A stretch of DNA of 64,000 bases from Epichloe hybrida (GCA_019022495.1 JAFEKR010000027.1:62001-126000); one strand, 5' to 3'; positions 43,653 to 57,925 are shown, counted from the stretch's first letter. Notes: generated by a model not told the origin, from the sequence alone. Translations and numbers: made by a program.

Positions 43653-43959
43653 TGTTGGATTCACAGGGTATTAAATTCAATGTAATACAGTCGTAGGCCC
43701 GAAGAATAGTATCGTCATCGATTATCTATTCTAGGCTACGTTATCTGTTGTTATAATTAATTAAGTTATTTAAAAAGAGAGGTAAAAAGCTAGAAGTTAT
43801 AATACATAAAGGGAAAAGGGGTTACGTGTTTATATCCCTATATTTCCTAGCTAATTAACGTGCTAGGTTATAGGTTACGTGTAGGGTCCACGCGTGGCCT
43901 AAGCTTCTGCTAGGTAATTATAGCTATAATACGTAATTAATATTACCTTTATTCTAACA
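43653..43959 (-). repeat. Left LTR of Copia element 2
   Basis: 307 bp, TGTTGG...TAACA, aligning with 50156-50462. Its first 80 or so bases keep CG dinucleotides while the remainder is TA-converted. Confidence 0.93.
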
Positions 43960-46900
43960 CTAGAACTTCTCTCTTTTAATATAATTATTAACATGTAATA
44001 TTAATTACAGAAATAAAAAGGAAAGATAGATTAAGAATATAATTAATAGGGGATATAAGGAAAAGAACTTATAGCCTATCTAGGCATATAGTTACTAATA
44101 AAAGGGAAATAATAATCTTGCTTAGCCTATAAGCCTATATAAGAATAAGTAAGTCCTTCTAAATCCCTTCTTTCCTTAAAATAACACATATACTACACTA
44201 TAGTATGTATATAATATCTTCCTCCTCCTTAGTAATACCTTTATCCTCCTACGCACTACTATTAATTTCTATAGTTTACTAGGAGAGCTTAGTAAGCTAG
44301 CGTAGTTATAGCCGCTAGGGATATTAACTATAGGGGCGTAAATCCCCTATATATTGCTATCTTATCCCTATAGCTACCCTCCTAGAGAATTATATTTTCC
44401 TCTTACTACGCATATATTATATGTAAGTAACCTATCCCTCTATCTAAATAGTTATCTAGTTAGTTAAAATAAAGCTCTTAAGGGCCTTATTAGGTAATAC
44501 CTTTATAAAGGCATTAGCTAGGTTATTCTCTTTATTAATCTATTAGATCTTATAGAGTTCTTAGCGTTTATATAACTATTAAAGGGCTATAATATTAATT
44601 ATTAGGTGTTTCTCCTTTATTATACTAAGCTTAATAAGGCACTTATATAAGGAGTATAAATCCATATATATAATAACTAGGATCTTTAGGAGCTTTAGTT
44701 AGTTAGTAACTAAGTTTAGGGTGGTTATAATTATATAAGCTATATTAATACTAGCTACTATACTATAGACTTCTAAGGTAAGCATGCTTTATATAACTCT
44801 TTTACTCTTTATTAAGCTAAAGTGTATAATATTACCTTTAATTATAAACTTACTATTAGTGTAGTCTTTATTTGCTAGGATAAGTATATATCCTAGTTAT
44901 AAGAATAGGTTCTAGTTATTAGTAAAGAATCTATTTATAAAGGCAAAGAGCTTTGCTTTCTTAAGGTTAATTAGGATAAATATTAAACCTCTCTCTAGGT
45001 AATCTATCTACTACTTTAGGTAGTAATTAAGGGCTTTTATATTCTCTAGGGTTAGCTCCTAGTGTTATGTAGTAATAGATAGGTTAAAGCAAGCCTCTAG
45101 TTAGTAAATTAAGGTAATATAAGCACCTTAGGCCCTTTGCTTAATGTATTTGCGCTTTAAGTTAGTTATTAGAACTAACTTTAACTTATTACTCTACCCT
45201 TTCTACTAGATCTTAATAGTATTATTCTCTAGTAAGATAATACTATTATTAAACATAAGAGGGTAGTCCTAAGTTAGGAATTGCTTTAGCTTTATATTAA
45301 AGCTTACTATAGTAAGCTAGGTCTTTTCCTTCTTAGAGAACTTCTTATCTAAGAGGCTAATTATATTATTAGTCTATATTCTAATATAGGTAAAGTTAGG
45401 GCTTTCCTTTGTAATTATAAGCAGGCAGGGATTATATATAGAGGTTTCTATCTGGAGGTTCTCTCTATAATACTTATAATATATAACCCACTAGTATATT
45501 CCTACCTTTACAAGCCTGTAGAGGGGTTTTATAACCCTTAAGATTATACTAGGCGGGTAGAGATACTATATCTAAATTAGTAAGCACGCTAGGATTAGCC
45601 GCTCTAGTAATATATAGGCCTGTACATAAGCCTAATAGATATCTCTTAGCTAAATAAGGAATTTCCTTAATCTTATTAACAAGGCTATTATAAGGATAAG
45701 ACGTTAGCTCGTGTGTTAAATCATTAGGGCCTATGTAAGAATGGCCTATTTCCCTTTATTCTCACACCCTTAAATCATAAGGCATGACTTTTCGTAGGGT
45801 TCTATTATCTTACCCTTAATCTTATTAATAATCTAGGAATTAAAGATTTAAATTCTACTATATTCTTCCTTATTAAATATAATAAATTCAAACACACCTT
45901 ACTTAATTAGAGCATTAATTTCCGCTTTTATTAATAGCTTAAAAGGTTTGCTAGGGGTCTTAATAATTCCTTCCTTACGTAGCTTAATTATAAAAGCTAG
46001 GTTACTATATTCTTTTGCTAATAGGAAGGTATTAGTACCTTAAGGTATTATAGGAGGGTTCTTCTATAGCCTTCCGTATCCTTGCTTTAGTAGTATTAGC
46101 TATATTATATTCTTATTATAAGCCTCTTACCCTTTTTCTCCTTCCTCTTTACTAGGCTTTACTATCTTCTTTACACTAGGATTATTATAGTAAGGCTTAA
46201 TAGATATTAACCTAAAGGTCTTTAGGCCTCTAGGTATATTAAGTATATAGCTTTCTCTAGTAATTACTAGCAGCTTATATAGACTTACTTATCCCTTACT
46301 TTCTTGCTAGACCTTAACCTTTAATCTAAGTAATAGGCTAAGGGTCTTTAAGGTATCTAGGCTATTATATTTAGTAAGGGCCTTATTAACCTTCTAGATA
46401 GTATAAAGTCTCTTAATCTCTTTAGTAGCCTTCTATACTATAATTACACACTATATAATATTAGGTAATAGTAAGGACTTATTTATTATACATAGGTAGG
46501 CTTTAAAGATAAGGAAGGTTAGGATAAGACTATTAGGGCCTATAGTGGTATTTAGGGCCTTAATTGCTATTTAAAGGGTAATAGGTTTTAGCATTATAGG
46601 GTATTCGCGTCTAATTATATTATAAGCTCTTTAGAGTAGCCTATAATACCTTTTAACCTTCCCTATGCTATAGTATGCCTTAATAGGGACTTCCTTAATT
46701 AAAATTAATATTAAAGCTATGAATTATCTAAATTTATTACTATAGAAGTTTATTCCTATGTCTATAATAATAAAGTCTAGGGGGCCTAGGTAAGCATTAA
46801 TCTAGTATATTTAGAGGGCTTCCTAGGTTATTTTCGCAGAGATATTATTAAGAAATTTCGCTATGTTAAACGCTATAGCTATATCTATAGCGTGGAGTGT

Positions 46901-49900
46901 AGGGCGGTTACTATCTAGGTAGAAGATATTTACTATTACTTTATAGTTAAAGCTATACTTATTCTTTAGGGTAAACTTAAAGCAATTAGGGCTATTTACG
47001 TATATTTAGTATTAGTAGTAGATTCTTATTAGCTCCCTAATAGCTTTAATATTAATATTATGCCCTAATCTATAAAGAACCTTATATAAACATCGGATTA
47101 ATAAATGCCTAAAGCAGCAATATAATTACTATAGCTTGCTTTCTATAAGGTAGCTCTAAGCAACTACTTCTTCTTTCTATATAAGAAGTATCTAAGCGTG
47201 GCCTTATTTACGTATAATAGGGACTTTAATATTTCCTTATTATAGCATGTTCTTAAAGATATTAAAGTTAATCTTTAAATAGTCTATATTATTAAGGGAT
47301 AAGAGAAATAAAGTATTTATAGGGATAACCTAAAAGAGGATGTTTCTAAAGGGGGTAGGCATATTAGCTACTCTAAGCGTAATAATTAGGTCTCCCGCGC
47401 TAAATCTAACTAATACCTTCTTCTCTATTAATTTATCAAGCTATAATATAGGTATCTAATATTATAAAGCAAGAAATTAAGGGTGCCTTACTATAGAGAA
47501 CTTTACAGCTCCTGTATTAGGCATAATCCCTTAGAATATCACATAGGAATAGTAATCTTCTAATATAAACGTCGCTAAGGCTTTATTCATAAGTTCCTGC
47601 TAAAAGGGGTTTTCTTTGCTTAGACTATAATAAGCTACTTGCCTTATTAGGAATTAAACTATTTTTTCGCTATTAATCTAGGTTCTATAAGTAAAGAAGC
47701 TTATAGGTATTAGCCTATCTGTATTATTAGGGCTGTTATTAAATCCGATGCTCTTTATATACTAAGTAATTTTATTATTAATAGGGGGTTAGGACTTGTG
47801 TTCTCCCTTATACTAAGTAAGGAATAAATAATATAAGTTATTAGTTAGATCTATAAGGTAGTGATTCTTAAAGCGTTAAAATACCTTCTTATAGTTCTCT
47901 TTAGGGTACTTAGATAACTAGTATCCTTCCTTACTATATATATAGCACTTCTTTATGCGGGGAGTACCTCCTCTTCCTTATAGTTTTAAGGGGTATTAAG
48001 TCTCTTTTCTATTCCTATTATATCTTTAGTTAGTCTAGAATTACTCTAGGGTTATAGCTTTAGTTAGGAACTATTAATAGTTCTTCTTCTCTTCCTTAAT
48101 AAGATAAAGGGTTATTCTAATCTATTTATAGAACTCTTATAGTCTATCTAGCGAATCTATAATCGCTCCTCTATACTCTAAAATACTATAATAGGCTCTA
48201 ATAAGTTAATTCTAGAGTGCCCTTTTAGTTTAGCTTACTTTAGGCACTGCTTATTATAAGATAGCTAGTCTTTCTATGAGTTTATTAAAGCATTTAATTA
48301 TTAACTTACTTAGGTTATTATTTACTATTTCTTATAGGGAAGTGTTATTTTACTTTAGTAAATATCTTTACTATATATCCTTAGTTTTAAATTATTCTCT
48401 TATATAGCTAATAAGCGTAAGGAGATCTTATAGTTATCTAGGTTTAGAGAGGTAGTCTATATAGTATTATAGTGCTTTACCTTTAAGTATAACCTTAAAA
48501 GTATAACTAGCTTATTTAGGCTAGATATTAAGTAACTTACACTTTCTATAGAATATTTAAAGCTTTAATTTAAGGATATTATAGTTATTAGTGCTATAAA
48601 GTTACTCTTTAGGGTATACCTTAGATAGGTTAATAATTTACTTTAGTAAAGGTCTCTAGGTCTATAGGGGTTCTCTAGGTGTTTCCCTTTATATCTATAG
48701 AAAGGGTAGTAGGGTTTTTAGGAAGTAAGAGGGTAGCTTTATAGGTAGTACCCTTAGGGCTTATTATTCCCTCTAATCCTTCTCTTCCTTATATTAGAAA
48801 GGAGGAATTATAGCTCTTTAAGCTATGCTAATAGGGGTACTACTAGCCCTAGATAGTATAGGTTACCTCTATTAGTAACTCTCCTACTTAGGGGTATTAT
48901 TAGTAGTATTACTAGGGTAATACTACTAACTTACCTCTAGTAAAGGTATAGGTAGGGGAGTTACCTATAAATGCTTATAAATAGTATCCTTAGGTAGTCT
49001 TAACTCTAGGTTAATTAACCTTCCTAGGGGAGATTAGCTAGGCCTTCCTAAAGGGGATTAACTTAGTCTTCCTAGGGGAGTCTAGCTTATTAATCCTTTT
49101 AATAGTAATTATACTAATAAACAAGGTAATAGGGTAAGTTACCTAGTTCTAATATTACTATTATCTAGTAGATTATAGAAGAACTCTTTATTCTATAGGT
49201 TCTTTTAGAAGCCTATGTACTTCTTCCTAGCCTCTTTAATTTCTTTAAGAGTTTAAAATCTAAATTCTTCTTAGTTTACTACTTCTTTAAGGTTATTTAC
49301 TATCTTAGTGCCTTTTCTAATAGTTATATATACTTTATTATAAAGAAGATAGTCTTAAAGTCTGTTCTATAAAAGGTCTCTCCCTTCTATAAACTTATCC
49401 CTTAACTATTTATAAAAGTTATTACTAAATTTAGAGAATAGTGTTCTTCTAAATAACCCTTACTCCTTATATTATTTAGTCTTTATAAGGATATAAAGAC
49501 TTATTTCCTTAGGTATTATTATCTCTTTATATTTAAAACTTCCTATTTATTAGAGTAGTTCTTCTATAATATATTATTAAAGCCTTATAGAGATGTAGGG
49601 GTATAGGTTAGTGTAGGTAGGGGTTTTTCCTTTATTAAGGTATTTATTACTATCTTCTGTTTTAACGCCTTCTATAGTATTATTATAGCTATTAGTCTTG
49701 CTAGGAACTCTAAATTAACTAGAGGTCCCAGACGGTCTAGCTATATCTAATATTCTAATTAATTAAGGAAGGCAGATCTTATGATGTAAGGAGAGAAAGG
49801 GGTATAACTGTGATTATATGACGTGTTTTGTGTTTTAGATGTAAAGGATTGCGAGGTAAGGTAGTTAACTTTAAATGCGTAATAGAACGCATAATAAAGA

Positions 49901-50155
49901 AAGATAAGGGGATAGCTTAGCTACTAGCATTAAACCTTTCTTTATTATTTCGGAGTCTATATAGATATAAATATTAATACTAAAGTAAGAAGAGAGCTAT
50001 ATTATACCTTTCTATTAGCATAACTTATTATTAAACATAGCCCTCCTATTTCATAGGGCGAGTTATCGTTAGATAAGCTACCTCTTCTAATTAACCTTGC
50101 TAATCTGCGGTGTTTGAAGACTGCGTGGTTATTTGTGAAGGTAACTACTAATTAG

Positions 50156-50462
50156 TGTTAGATTCACAGGGTATTAAATTTAATATAATACAGTCGTAGG
50201 CCTAAAGAATAGTATTATTATTGATTATTTATTCTAGGCTACGTTATTTGTTATTATAATTAATTAAGTTATTCAAAAAGAGAGGTAAAAAGCTAGAAGT
50301 TATAATACATAAAGGGAAAAGGGGTTGCGCGTTTGTGTCCCCACATTTCCTAGCCAATCAACGTGCCGGGTTGTGGGTCACGTGTGGGGTCCGTGCGCGG
50401 CCCGAGCTTCTGCCGGGTAATTGCGGCTGCGACGCGCGATTGATATCACCTTTGTTCTAACA
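50156..50462 (-). repeat. Right LTR of Copia element 2
   Basis: 307 bp, TGTTAG...TAACA. The outer 130-140 bases have normal GC-rich composition (for example CGTGCGCGGCCCGAGCTTC) where the left LTR is TA-converted; the inner half is TA-converted instead. Confidence 0.93.
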
Positions 50463-50467
50463 TTATC
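50463..50467. repeat. Target-site duplication, right (TTATC)
   Basis: Direct repeat of 43648-43652, immediately after the right LTR. Confidence 0.9.
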
Positions 50468-52050
50468 CTATAGAGACGTCTTTTCTAATTAGTTAGATAT
50501 AAAATACTCTTTAGTAACTAGTTAAGAAATTTTTTTCTACCTCTCCTAACTACCTAATGCTTTTTATAAGGGGGGGAGGAGAAGAAAGCCTACTATAAGT
50601 AATAGCTTACTATAGGTAGCCCCTAGTAGGGCCCCTAGAGGGCCCCTAGAGGGAATATAAAATATTATATATTTAAAGATAAATAAATTTAATAATACAA
50701 AGTATTAGTAATTAATTTATAATTATAAATACATAGTAGTAGTAGTAGTGTTATAGTTAAATTATAGTTATAAAAGACTTAAACTTATAAAATTATAATA
50801 TCTTATAAAGACTTATAGTATATTACTTACTTTATAATTATAAAAAAAAAAACTATAGATATAATTTAAATACATAACCTTTTAATTTAGTTGTTTTTTA
50901 CTATTATAATATTATAAAGTAAAGGGTTACTATGTTATATAAATATAATTTATAGCACGCCCTTATACTTAATTTTAATACTAAAATTAACACTAAAAAA
51001 GTATTACCCTTACTAGGTAACTCTATATAGTAATAGGTTAGGACTAAATACTTCTTAAAAGAAACTACCTTAGGCACCTATTTAATAACCTAGAGTTAGT
51101 GCCTATAGCGAATTATTAGGAGTTAAAGTATTATATTACCCTAGGTCCCTAAGTATTTATAGTTATATATTAGTAAGGTTAGAAGGAGAATACTAAGTTA
51201 CTTATAATTTAGTATAGTATAATTAAGCTACTATCTACTATAGTCTACTACTCTTGCCCTATTCGCTTAGTTTGTATTATATTATATTATATTAGGTTTA
51301 GCGTGAGGTTTGGATATTCGTTACTATATTTTATGGTTATTTATAGTTATTCTATAGTATCTATAGTATTTAGTTTTATAGTAGTAAGTGTAATACTATA
51401 GAGGTAGTTCTTTTTTCTTTGAAATTAGGTAAGGAAGTAGCTTATAATAACTATTAATCTATAAGGGTAGTTTACTATATAGGGCTAGTCTATATAGTAT
51501 TTAATATAATTAATAGTGCTAGCCTTACTACTAACTACACTAAACGCAATATTCTAAGTAAATATTAGGTTATAAGTAGTATTATAATTATAGACTATAT
51601 ACCTACCTTTGGATCTATATACTAAGACAGGAGTAAGGCATAAGAATGCCACGCAAATCCACCTACTGTTTAATATCGTAAAGTTAATGCAACCACGCAC
51701 GCAGACGCGTAGGCACGTATGCATACCGCATAATCCCATTAATTTACAAAGCAAGGTAATAAGCGTAGGATTTGCTAATATAATAATTTATTTACGCGTT
51801 TTTCTAGTAGCTTTATAACGTAATTCATAGCATTACGTGTAATAGTCCTACTTTCCCCTATTTAAGCGCTCCTTCCTTACTATATATTACCTTTTACCTC
51901 TTACTTTTTTCTTTTATACTAACCTGAATTTCCTTCTTAACTCTTCTTTACTTTTCTTTTCTATATCCCTATTTATAATAATAAAGCTATACCTATTATT
52001 ATCTAATCTAATTATTATCTTGCTTTCTCTAAGCTATATATAACGTAGTA
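50468..52050. other. Unassigned AT-rich segment between Copia element 2 and the Helitron coding region
   Basis: Mostly TA-converted sequence with no readable protein. Repeats: GGGCCCCTAGAG twice at about 50629-50652, a local palindrome CCTACTATAAG...CTTACTATAGG at about 50589-50617, and ATATT repeats at about 51272-51293. From about 51610 to 51840 the CA and CG dinucleotides return, unlike the surroundings. This segment may include the Helitron's 5' leader and upstream end, which I could not place. Confidence 0.45.
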
Positions 52051-52059
52051 AATTATCCT

Positions 52060-55000
52060 AATAAGATAGCTTCTCTTACTCCTCCTATACCACTGCCTAA
52101 TCCTCCTTGTAATCTAGGCTACGAGAACCTAGCTAATATCATAGATATCCCTAATAACGCCTCCGAAACGTGTACATATTAGCGTTATAAATAGGATAAA
52201 CCTATTAATAAATTTATTAGCTTAAAGAATAGGGATAAGTTAATATAAAAATACCTAGCGTGCTATAATTAATAGAACACGCTAGTATATGCTACTGCTT
52301 AGCACCCTAATATTACCCTAATGCTAATATAACTATAGTCTTAAGCTCTTATATAATTCTTACGTTCTATAATAGCTATAATACGTGGTAGTAGTAAGCG
52401 CTTAATTACTAGAGTGTAATCCCCTAAGTAGTAACGAACTTAGTGACTTCCTATACTATTACCCTAATAGTAATAAGCCATAGGCTTATAAGAGATTATG
52501 GCTAATTTCTTATAACAAATAATATATAGATTAATAAGGTTTCTTTACTATAAATAGGCTTCTTAAGATATACTAGATAAAGCTAAGGCGTGTTCTCTAT
52601 AAGTATGTTAACCTACTCTTAACACTATATATTCGTACTAAACTAGAGTAAGCTATAATCTAATAAGAGTATTAAGTTATATAATAAGCTAGGGAAGAAC
52701 CTAACCCTACCCCTTTATTAGCTACTATTTTACACTAGGTAGCCTCTCCGTGTTAGCTAGGACTTTAGGAACTCTTTAGTAGCTAAATTAATATAGTAGG
52801 TGACCTAGATAATAATAATAATCCTATCCTAGGCATAGAATAGAAATAATGCCTATTATATTATTATATATTTGCTTACTAGAGCTTTATTACTCCTAAT
52901 AGAGTGGAATATAAATATTATAAACAGTGTAATCATAATATAATAGATAATTTTATACCTTCTTAGTCCTTAGCAGGGGATTCTAATCTAAATATATCAC
53001 TTTCTTAGCGTTTATTAGTGTAACCACGTCTACCTTTAAACCTTAGCAGGTCTACTTCTTAGGATCTACCTATCTTGCCTAATCTAGTCTTTTAGGGAGA
53101 TCTAGACTAGTTATGCCTAACTAAGCATAACCACGGCTTAATTAGCCACTAGGTAGTAAGCCTAGCGTTAAATACTATAGAGTATTACACTTATTATAAG
53201 ATAAGATAGTTTGGTCTTAAGGTTAGGAATAGAATCTACCGCTCTTATAACTATCATAACGTAGTCCCCTAGGGCCGCGTATCTTACAATTAACGCCACG
53301 CTAGTTAGCCCTTTTTTTAGTCTAAAGAAAACAAGCTTAATCCTAGGTTAGTTCTAGGCTATTTACCTAAGCTTACGTAGACTAAAGAGATGCTTATTAC
53401 TAAGGTTTATATTTATGTTATAGTTATAACCTATTATGGTTAGTAGTATAGATACAAGGGCCATGTAGTTAACTTTATAAAGAACATTAGTTAAGTCTAT
53501 AACTAGCTATTGCTTTTACCTAGGGATCTTAATATTATTATTCTTTAACTTATAAATCAGATAAATTAGCCACATATAATATGTTAGTTCTATAACTAAT
53601 TTAGAGTGTAGTAGCCTGTTATCTAGGCCTAGCTTATATATCTCTATTTAAATCATCCTAGGTATTGCTATATTAACATAAATAAGAACAATTTACTCTA
53701 GTTACCTAGTAATGGAGATATTATAGACTAGCTTACAGTGGAGGTAACTAAAGCTATTAATATTAAAGAGACCTACCTTAATAAAGACAATAACTAGATT
53801 AATACACACTTTAACGAAGCTACGGTTCCTAATTTCATTACTTAGTAACAGGAGCTTATATAACTCTATTATTAGCTTTAAGGTTCTAATAGGCCTTAGG
53901 TGCCACTAGAGCAAATTCCCCTCTAGTAAGTCAAACCTTAGATATACCTTAATATACCTAATATTTATAGTATGCCTTTAAATAAGTTTAATTAGTCTTA
54001 GCTATTACTCTTAGAAGCATTTCTAGGTCTCTTTCTAAATAGAGAAGCTAAGTATATTAAGCCTTATAAACATACTATAAGCTACTCTAACTATATTAAT
54101 CGCCTAATAAAGTATAATAATAGCCGCTTTGCTTAGCATCCTTGATTTTACTATATTATATTTAATACGCTTATATATTAGTAAGTAAATAAGTAAAGCG
54201 CTTACTTTATTAAGAGAGAACATTACTATTAGGCTATTAATATTAACTAGCTTTAACTAGCTTTTAACTTAGATACTACTAAAGCTAAGGCATTACTTAA
54301 CTTTATAGTAAGATTCTTAGGGAGCCTATAAGGCACATAAGCGTACTAGGGAGGCCGTAAGAACTAGCTTAAGGCGTATATTTATGCTCTTAGCTACCTA
54401 GGCATGTTTATTACCCTTTTAGCTACTAATTTACACTAGTAAGACCTTTAGAGGTTTATACTAAATTATAATAAATAGTAGTTAGGGAATAACTAAGTTA
54501 AGGCTAGGATTATAAGTAAGAACCTTTATAAGAACCTATATATCTTAGCATAGTACTTTAAGATACGCTTCTAGTTATTCTTTAAGTAAGTTCTTTAGCC
54601 TAAATTTAGTATTAAGAAATATTAGTACTAATATAAGTAGTAGTCCTAAGGTAGCTCTTATGCTTATTACCTCTTTTAAATTAAAGATACCCTAGACACT
54701 AGCCTTATAACTATAGAACTATAGAAGATCTTTACTAAGTACTAGGGGTAGTATATTACTACCTATAATACCTGCCTTAACTTAGTGAATTAGTAGTATT
54801 AGGGTAATAACCCTTTGATCTTACCTATTATAAATCCTAAGTTTAGCGATTTAGTTAATATAATTAATTATGTTTAACACTATAAGTGCATAGAAGTATA
54901 CTATTAGCGTTATAAGCAACTACCTAATAGGAGATTAATAGAGGAGATATATTACTAATTTTACTTTCTATAAGTATATTATAAAGAGCTAATTATTATA

Positions 55001-57490
55001 AGGAACTTTAACCTATAGTATCTTATATTTAATAGGGCTTAGAATAATGCCTTTCTAAATAACTTTAGCCCTATAGTTATAGCCTTATAGCTTACTAATA
55101 TTAACTTTACGCCCTATATAGGTATGTATACTATTATCTTCTATATATTAAAGTATTATAGCAAGGCTAAATAGTAGTTAAAGACCTTCTAGGATATGGC
55201 TAAGGAGATTTTACCTAGGGTTAATATAAGTTATAAGCTTATTAGATTTATTACTAAGTTTATAAATAAACTCGTTACTAAAAGAGACTAGTTTATATAA
55301 GAGGTTCTCTATCTATTACTTAACCTTAACCTTTAAGAAGGATTATATATTATTTATAGTATTAATTACTACCTACCTAATAAGTATTAGTAAGCGGATT
55401 ATTTACTTACTAAGGGTAAAGATTAGGTCTAATAGACTTTAAATTCTTACTAGAAGTACCTAAATTACCCTATAAGCCTATAGGATCTTTATTATTTTTA
55501 GTTCCTAACCTAGATTAACTTCTCTAAGAAGCCTAAGTATTAGCGAGAGTTCCTTAATATACCTAACTAGGTCCTAAATTACTTCCTATAATATAAGGCT
55601 AATCCTAATAATAAAAGCTTTAAGGACTTTTATAGAGTAAAGCTTATACTAAGCTATCCTTATACTAACTATAACTAGCTAAAGATAGTAAAGGAGGAGA
55701 GTTTTACTATGTTTTATAAGGTATTTATATATTATTAGAGAGTTTACGCTAGTGCTTACTATTATAATTACTATAGTAAGCTACCTCCTATAATAGAAAA
55801 TAAGTTTAAGGAAGACCCTTAGTAGGAGAATAAGGTCTAGCTAGAGGCTTAGTAGGAAATAGCTTGCTAGATTCTATATATTAAGCTTAACACTGATAAG
55901 GTTAAATTACTTAGGAACCGTAATTATGATTTAGCCTATAATTAGTGAAATTATATTAGAACCTATCCTAATCTTCTTATATAGAAGAGAGAGTATTAGA
56001 ATAGCCTTAAGAAGTCTTTTACTCTTACTATTACTTCTTAGGATCCTATAAGTAACTAGAATATTACTAGTCTTAATCTAGAGTAGTGCCTTATCTTTAA
56101 TATATATATTTACTACCTTAAGGATACTCTTAATCTAAATAAGTAAACACTTAAATTACTTCTTCTCTAGGTTAATAGCTAGGGAGGCATAGGGAAATTA
56201 TTTATTATTTATGTTATTTCTATAGCACTAAAACACCGCGCCCTAGGATGTATTATGTAAGCTACCCCTACTAGAATCGCTGCTAATAGCATTAACGGAA
56301 TAATATTATATTCGCTGCTATATCTTCTAGTCTTAAGGTAAATTATAACCTTACCTAAGCTTTTAACTAATAAGCTTTCTAATTTATAAGGCACCCTATA
56401 AATAGTTAAATATATTATTATTAATAAGAAGTCTATAATTAGGCTAAAGACACTTTACTTTATTAACTAATAACTTTATTAGATCTTTTCTAATTTAGAG
56501 AACTACTTTAGTAGCTATAGCATAATTCTCTTTAGTAACTTTTACTAGCTTCTACTAGTCTTTAAGAAGCCTCTCTATAGTAATAATAGACTTGTGAATA
56601 ATATAGATCTAGCTAGGCGTAATGCCTATTAGGCCTTTAATAAGACTGTTATGCTTTAGTAAGTTATTTACTAATAAGGTAATATATAGGCACTGTTCTA
56701 TAAAGCTCTCTAGGGCCTTTGCTTAGCTTAGCTATCTATTAACTATTAGAAGCTTTTTTATTTGTAAATTTAATTATAGCTCTTGCCTCTAGAGGTTAAT
56801 TCCTTTGTAAATATAGTCTATATTTACTATATAAGATAGTAAGTCTAAGAATATAACTATAACTATATAGAAAGGCTTATATTACTAATTATTTAGGTTT
56901 ATATAATATATATTAGCGAATTTAGGTATAATGCTAATTCTTAAATAGCAGGAAACCTCTACTATACTTTACTAGTTTATATTAAAGTAAGGGTTATACT
57001 AATAGAGAATATCTAGATGCCTATAAGCCTTATTAATAGCGCTATAGGGATTATAGAAGATATTTACTAGGATTAAGATGTTACTAACCCTTGCTAATAG
57101 GCTCCTAATATTATATTTATATGAATAGATAAGTACGTAGGACTGCCTTACTTTATAAAGCCTAATAAGGCTACTATTATTCCTATTTTCTAAGCGTACT
57201 ATAAGTTTATTAAGGGTAGTAACCTATATAGCTAGCGTTAATTCCTATTTATAATTATATATAGTATTACTATATATAAGTTATAGGGCATTACTCTTAA
57301 TAAGGTAGTAGCTAATATCTTTATAAAGGAGTTTATAATAGGCCTTATATTTATTACTATCTTAAGAGTAAAGATACTTAAGGGTATTATGTTTAATACT
57401 CCTTTTAATCTTAGCACTCTTACTTCCTAGACTAACCTAAATACTAGCCTAAGGGCTCTTAATGCGTGGCGATAAGAGGTAGAAATAATT
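52060..57490 (+). mobile_element. Degenerate Helitron (Rep/helicase), plus orientation
   Basis: Two halves of a Helitron RepHel protein can be read despite stops. Helitron_like_N/Rep remnants run from about 53460 to 54780: HVVNFIKNISxVYNQLLLLPRDLNIIIL, then FNLDTTKAKALLNFIVRFLGSL and the HUH block read as GSSYAYYLF at 54650-54676. A PIF1-like helicase follows: Walker A GGIGKLFII at about 56183-56209, ALKHRALG, then SIIRLKTLYFI and SIILFSNFYxLLLVFKKPLYS, and at about 57300 ANIFIKEFIIGLIFITILRVK near the C-terminus. Helitrons transpose by rolling circle and make no target duplication. The termini (5' TC, 3' hairpin plus CTRR) were not identified, so the stated limits are those of the coding remnant. 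Confidence 0.8.
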
Positions 57491-57925
57491 TATACTATAT
57501 AATAGCTAGATAAAGCTAATATATCTTATTAGATATAGAAATTTTAATAAGTTTAGATAATAAGAGCTTTATTAGCTTTATTATTAATAATAATAAGGTG
57601 GTTAAGCTACCTCCGCACATTAACCTAGCTTAGACCCCTCCTGCTCCTTAAATAAAAGAATTTTATAGCCTAGTCCTAGTTATTAAATCTCCTATTTACA
57701 TTGATTTAATATAAATTAATTTAAGATTATAAGAGGGGGAAAGGTATTATTATCTACTAAGACATTACTTCTCCTTAGATATTTACTAAGTAATATCTTA
57801 GTAAAGAGAAAAGCACACGCCCCTAGAGAGGGATAGTTATGTATAAATTTGTATTATAGTAAATTAACTAAAAAAGCCCTTTTACGCACTTAACGTTAAT
57901 GTTATTAGTGAAAACGGAAGCGGAT
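57491..57925. other. AT-rich tail of the second transposon block
   Basis: TA-converted sequence after the helicase remnant. A perfect hairpin, TTACTAAG - 6-base loop - CTTAGTAA, lies at about 57785-57806. CGCCCCTAGAGAGGG at about 57829 resembles the GGCCCCTAGAGGG words near 50630-50652. Normal composition resumes at about 57920-57930, marking the edge of the repeat island. Confidence 0.5.

Larger units (their letters stand above)
43653..50462 (-). mobile_element. Degenerate Ty1/Copia LTR retrotransposon (element 2), minus orientation
   Basis: 6810 bp with 307-bp LTRs and a TTATC duplication. Coding remnants read on the minus strand. RT is visible at about 45750-45450: SxRLILxxIALL, LRDIYxAYVQA, and IKPLYRLVKVGIYxWVIYYKYYREN, which is the fungal Copia RT pattern. 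RNase H remnants follow at about 44900-44500: LGYILILANKDYTNSKFIIKG, MDLYSLYKCLIKL and INKENNLANAFIK. Higher coordinates therefore carry gag and integrase remnants, and the 5' LTR is the right-hand one. Stops occur throughout and CA/CG dinucleotides are depleted, as expected from RIP. The pol words differ from those of element 1, so the two are separate Copia families. Confidence 0.88.
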
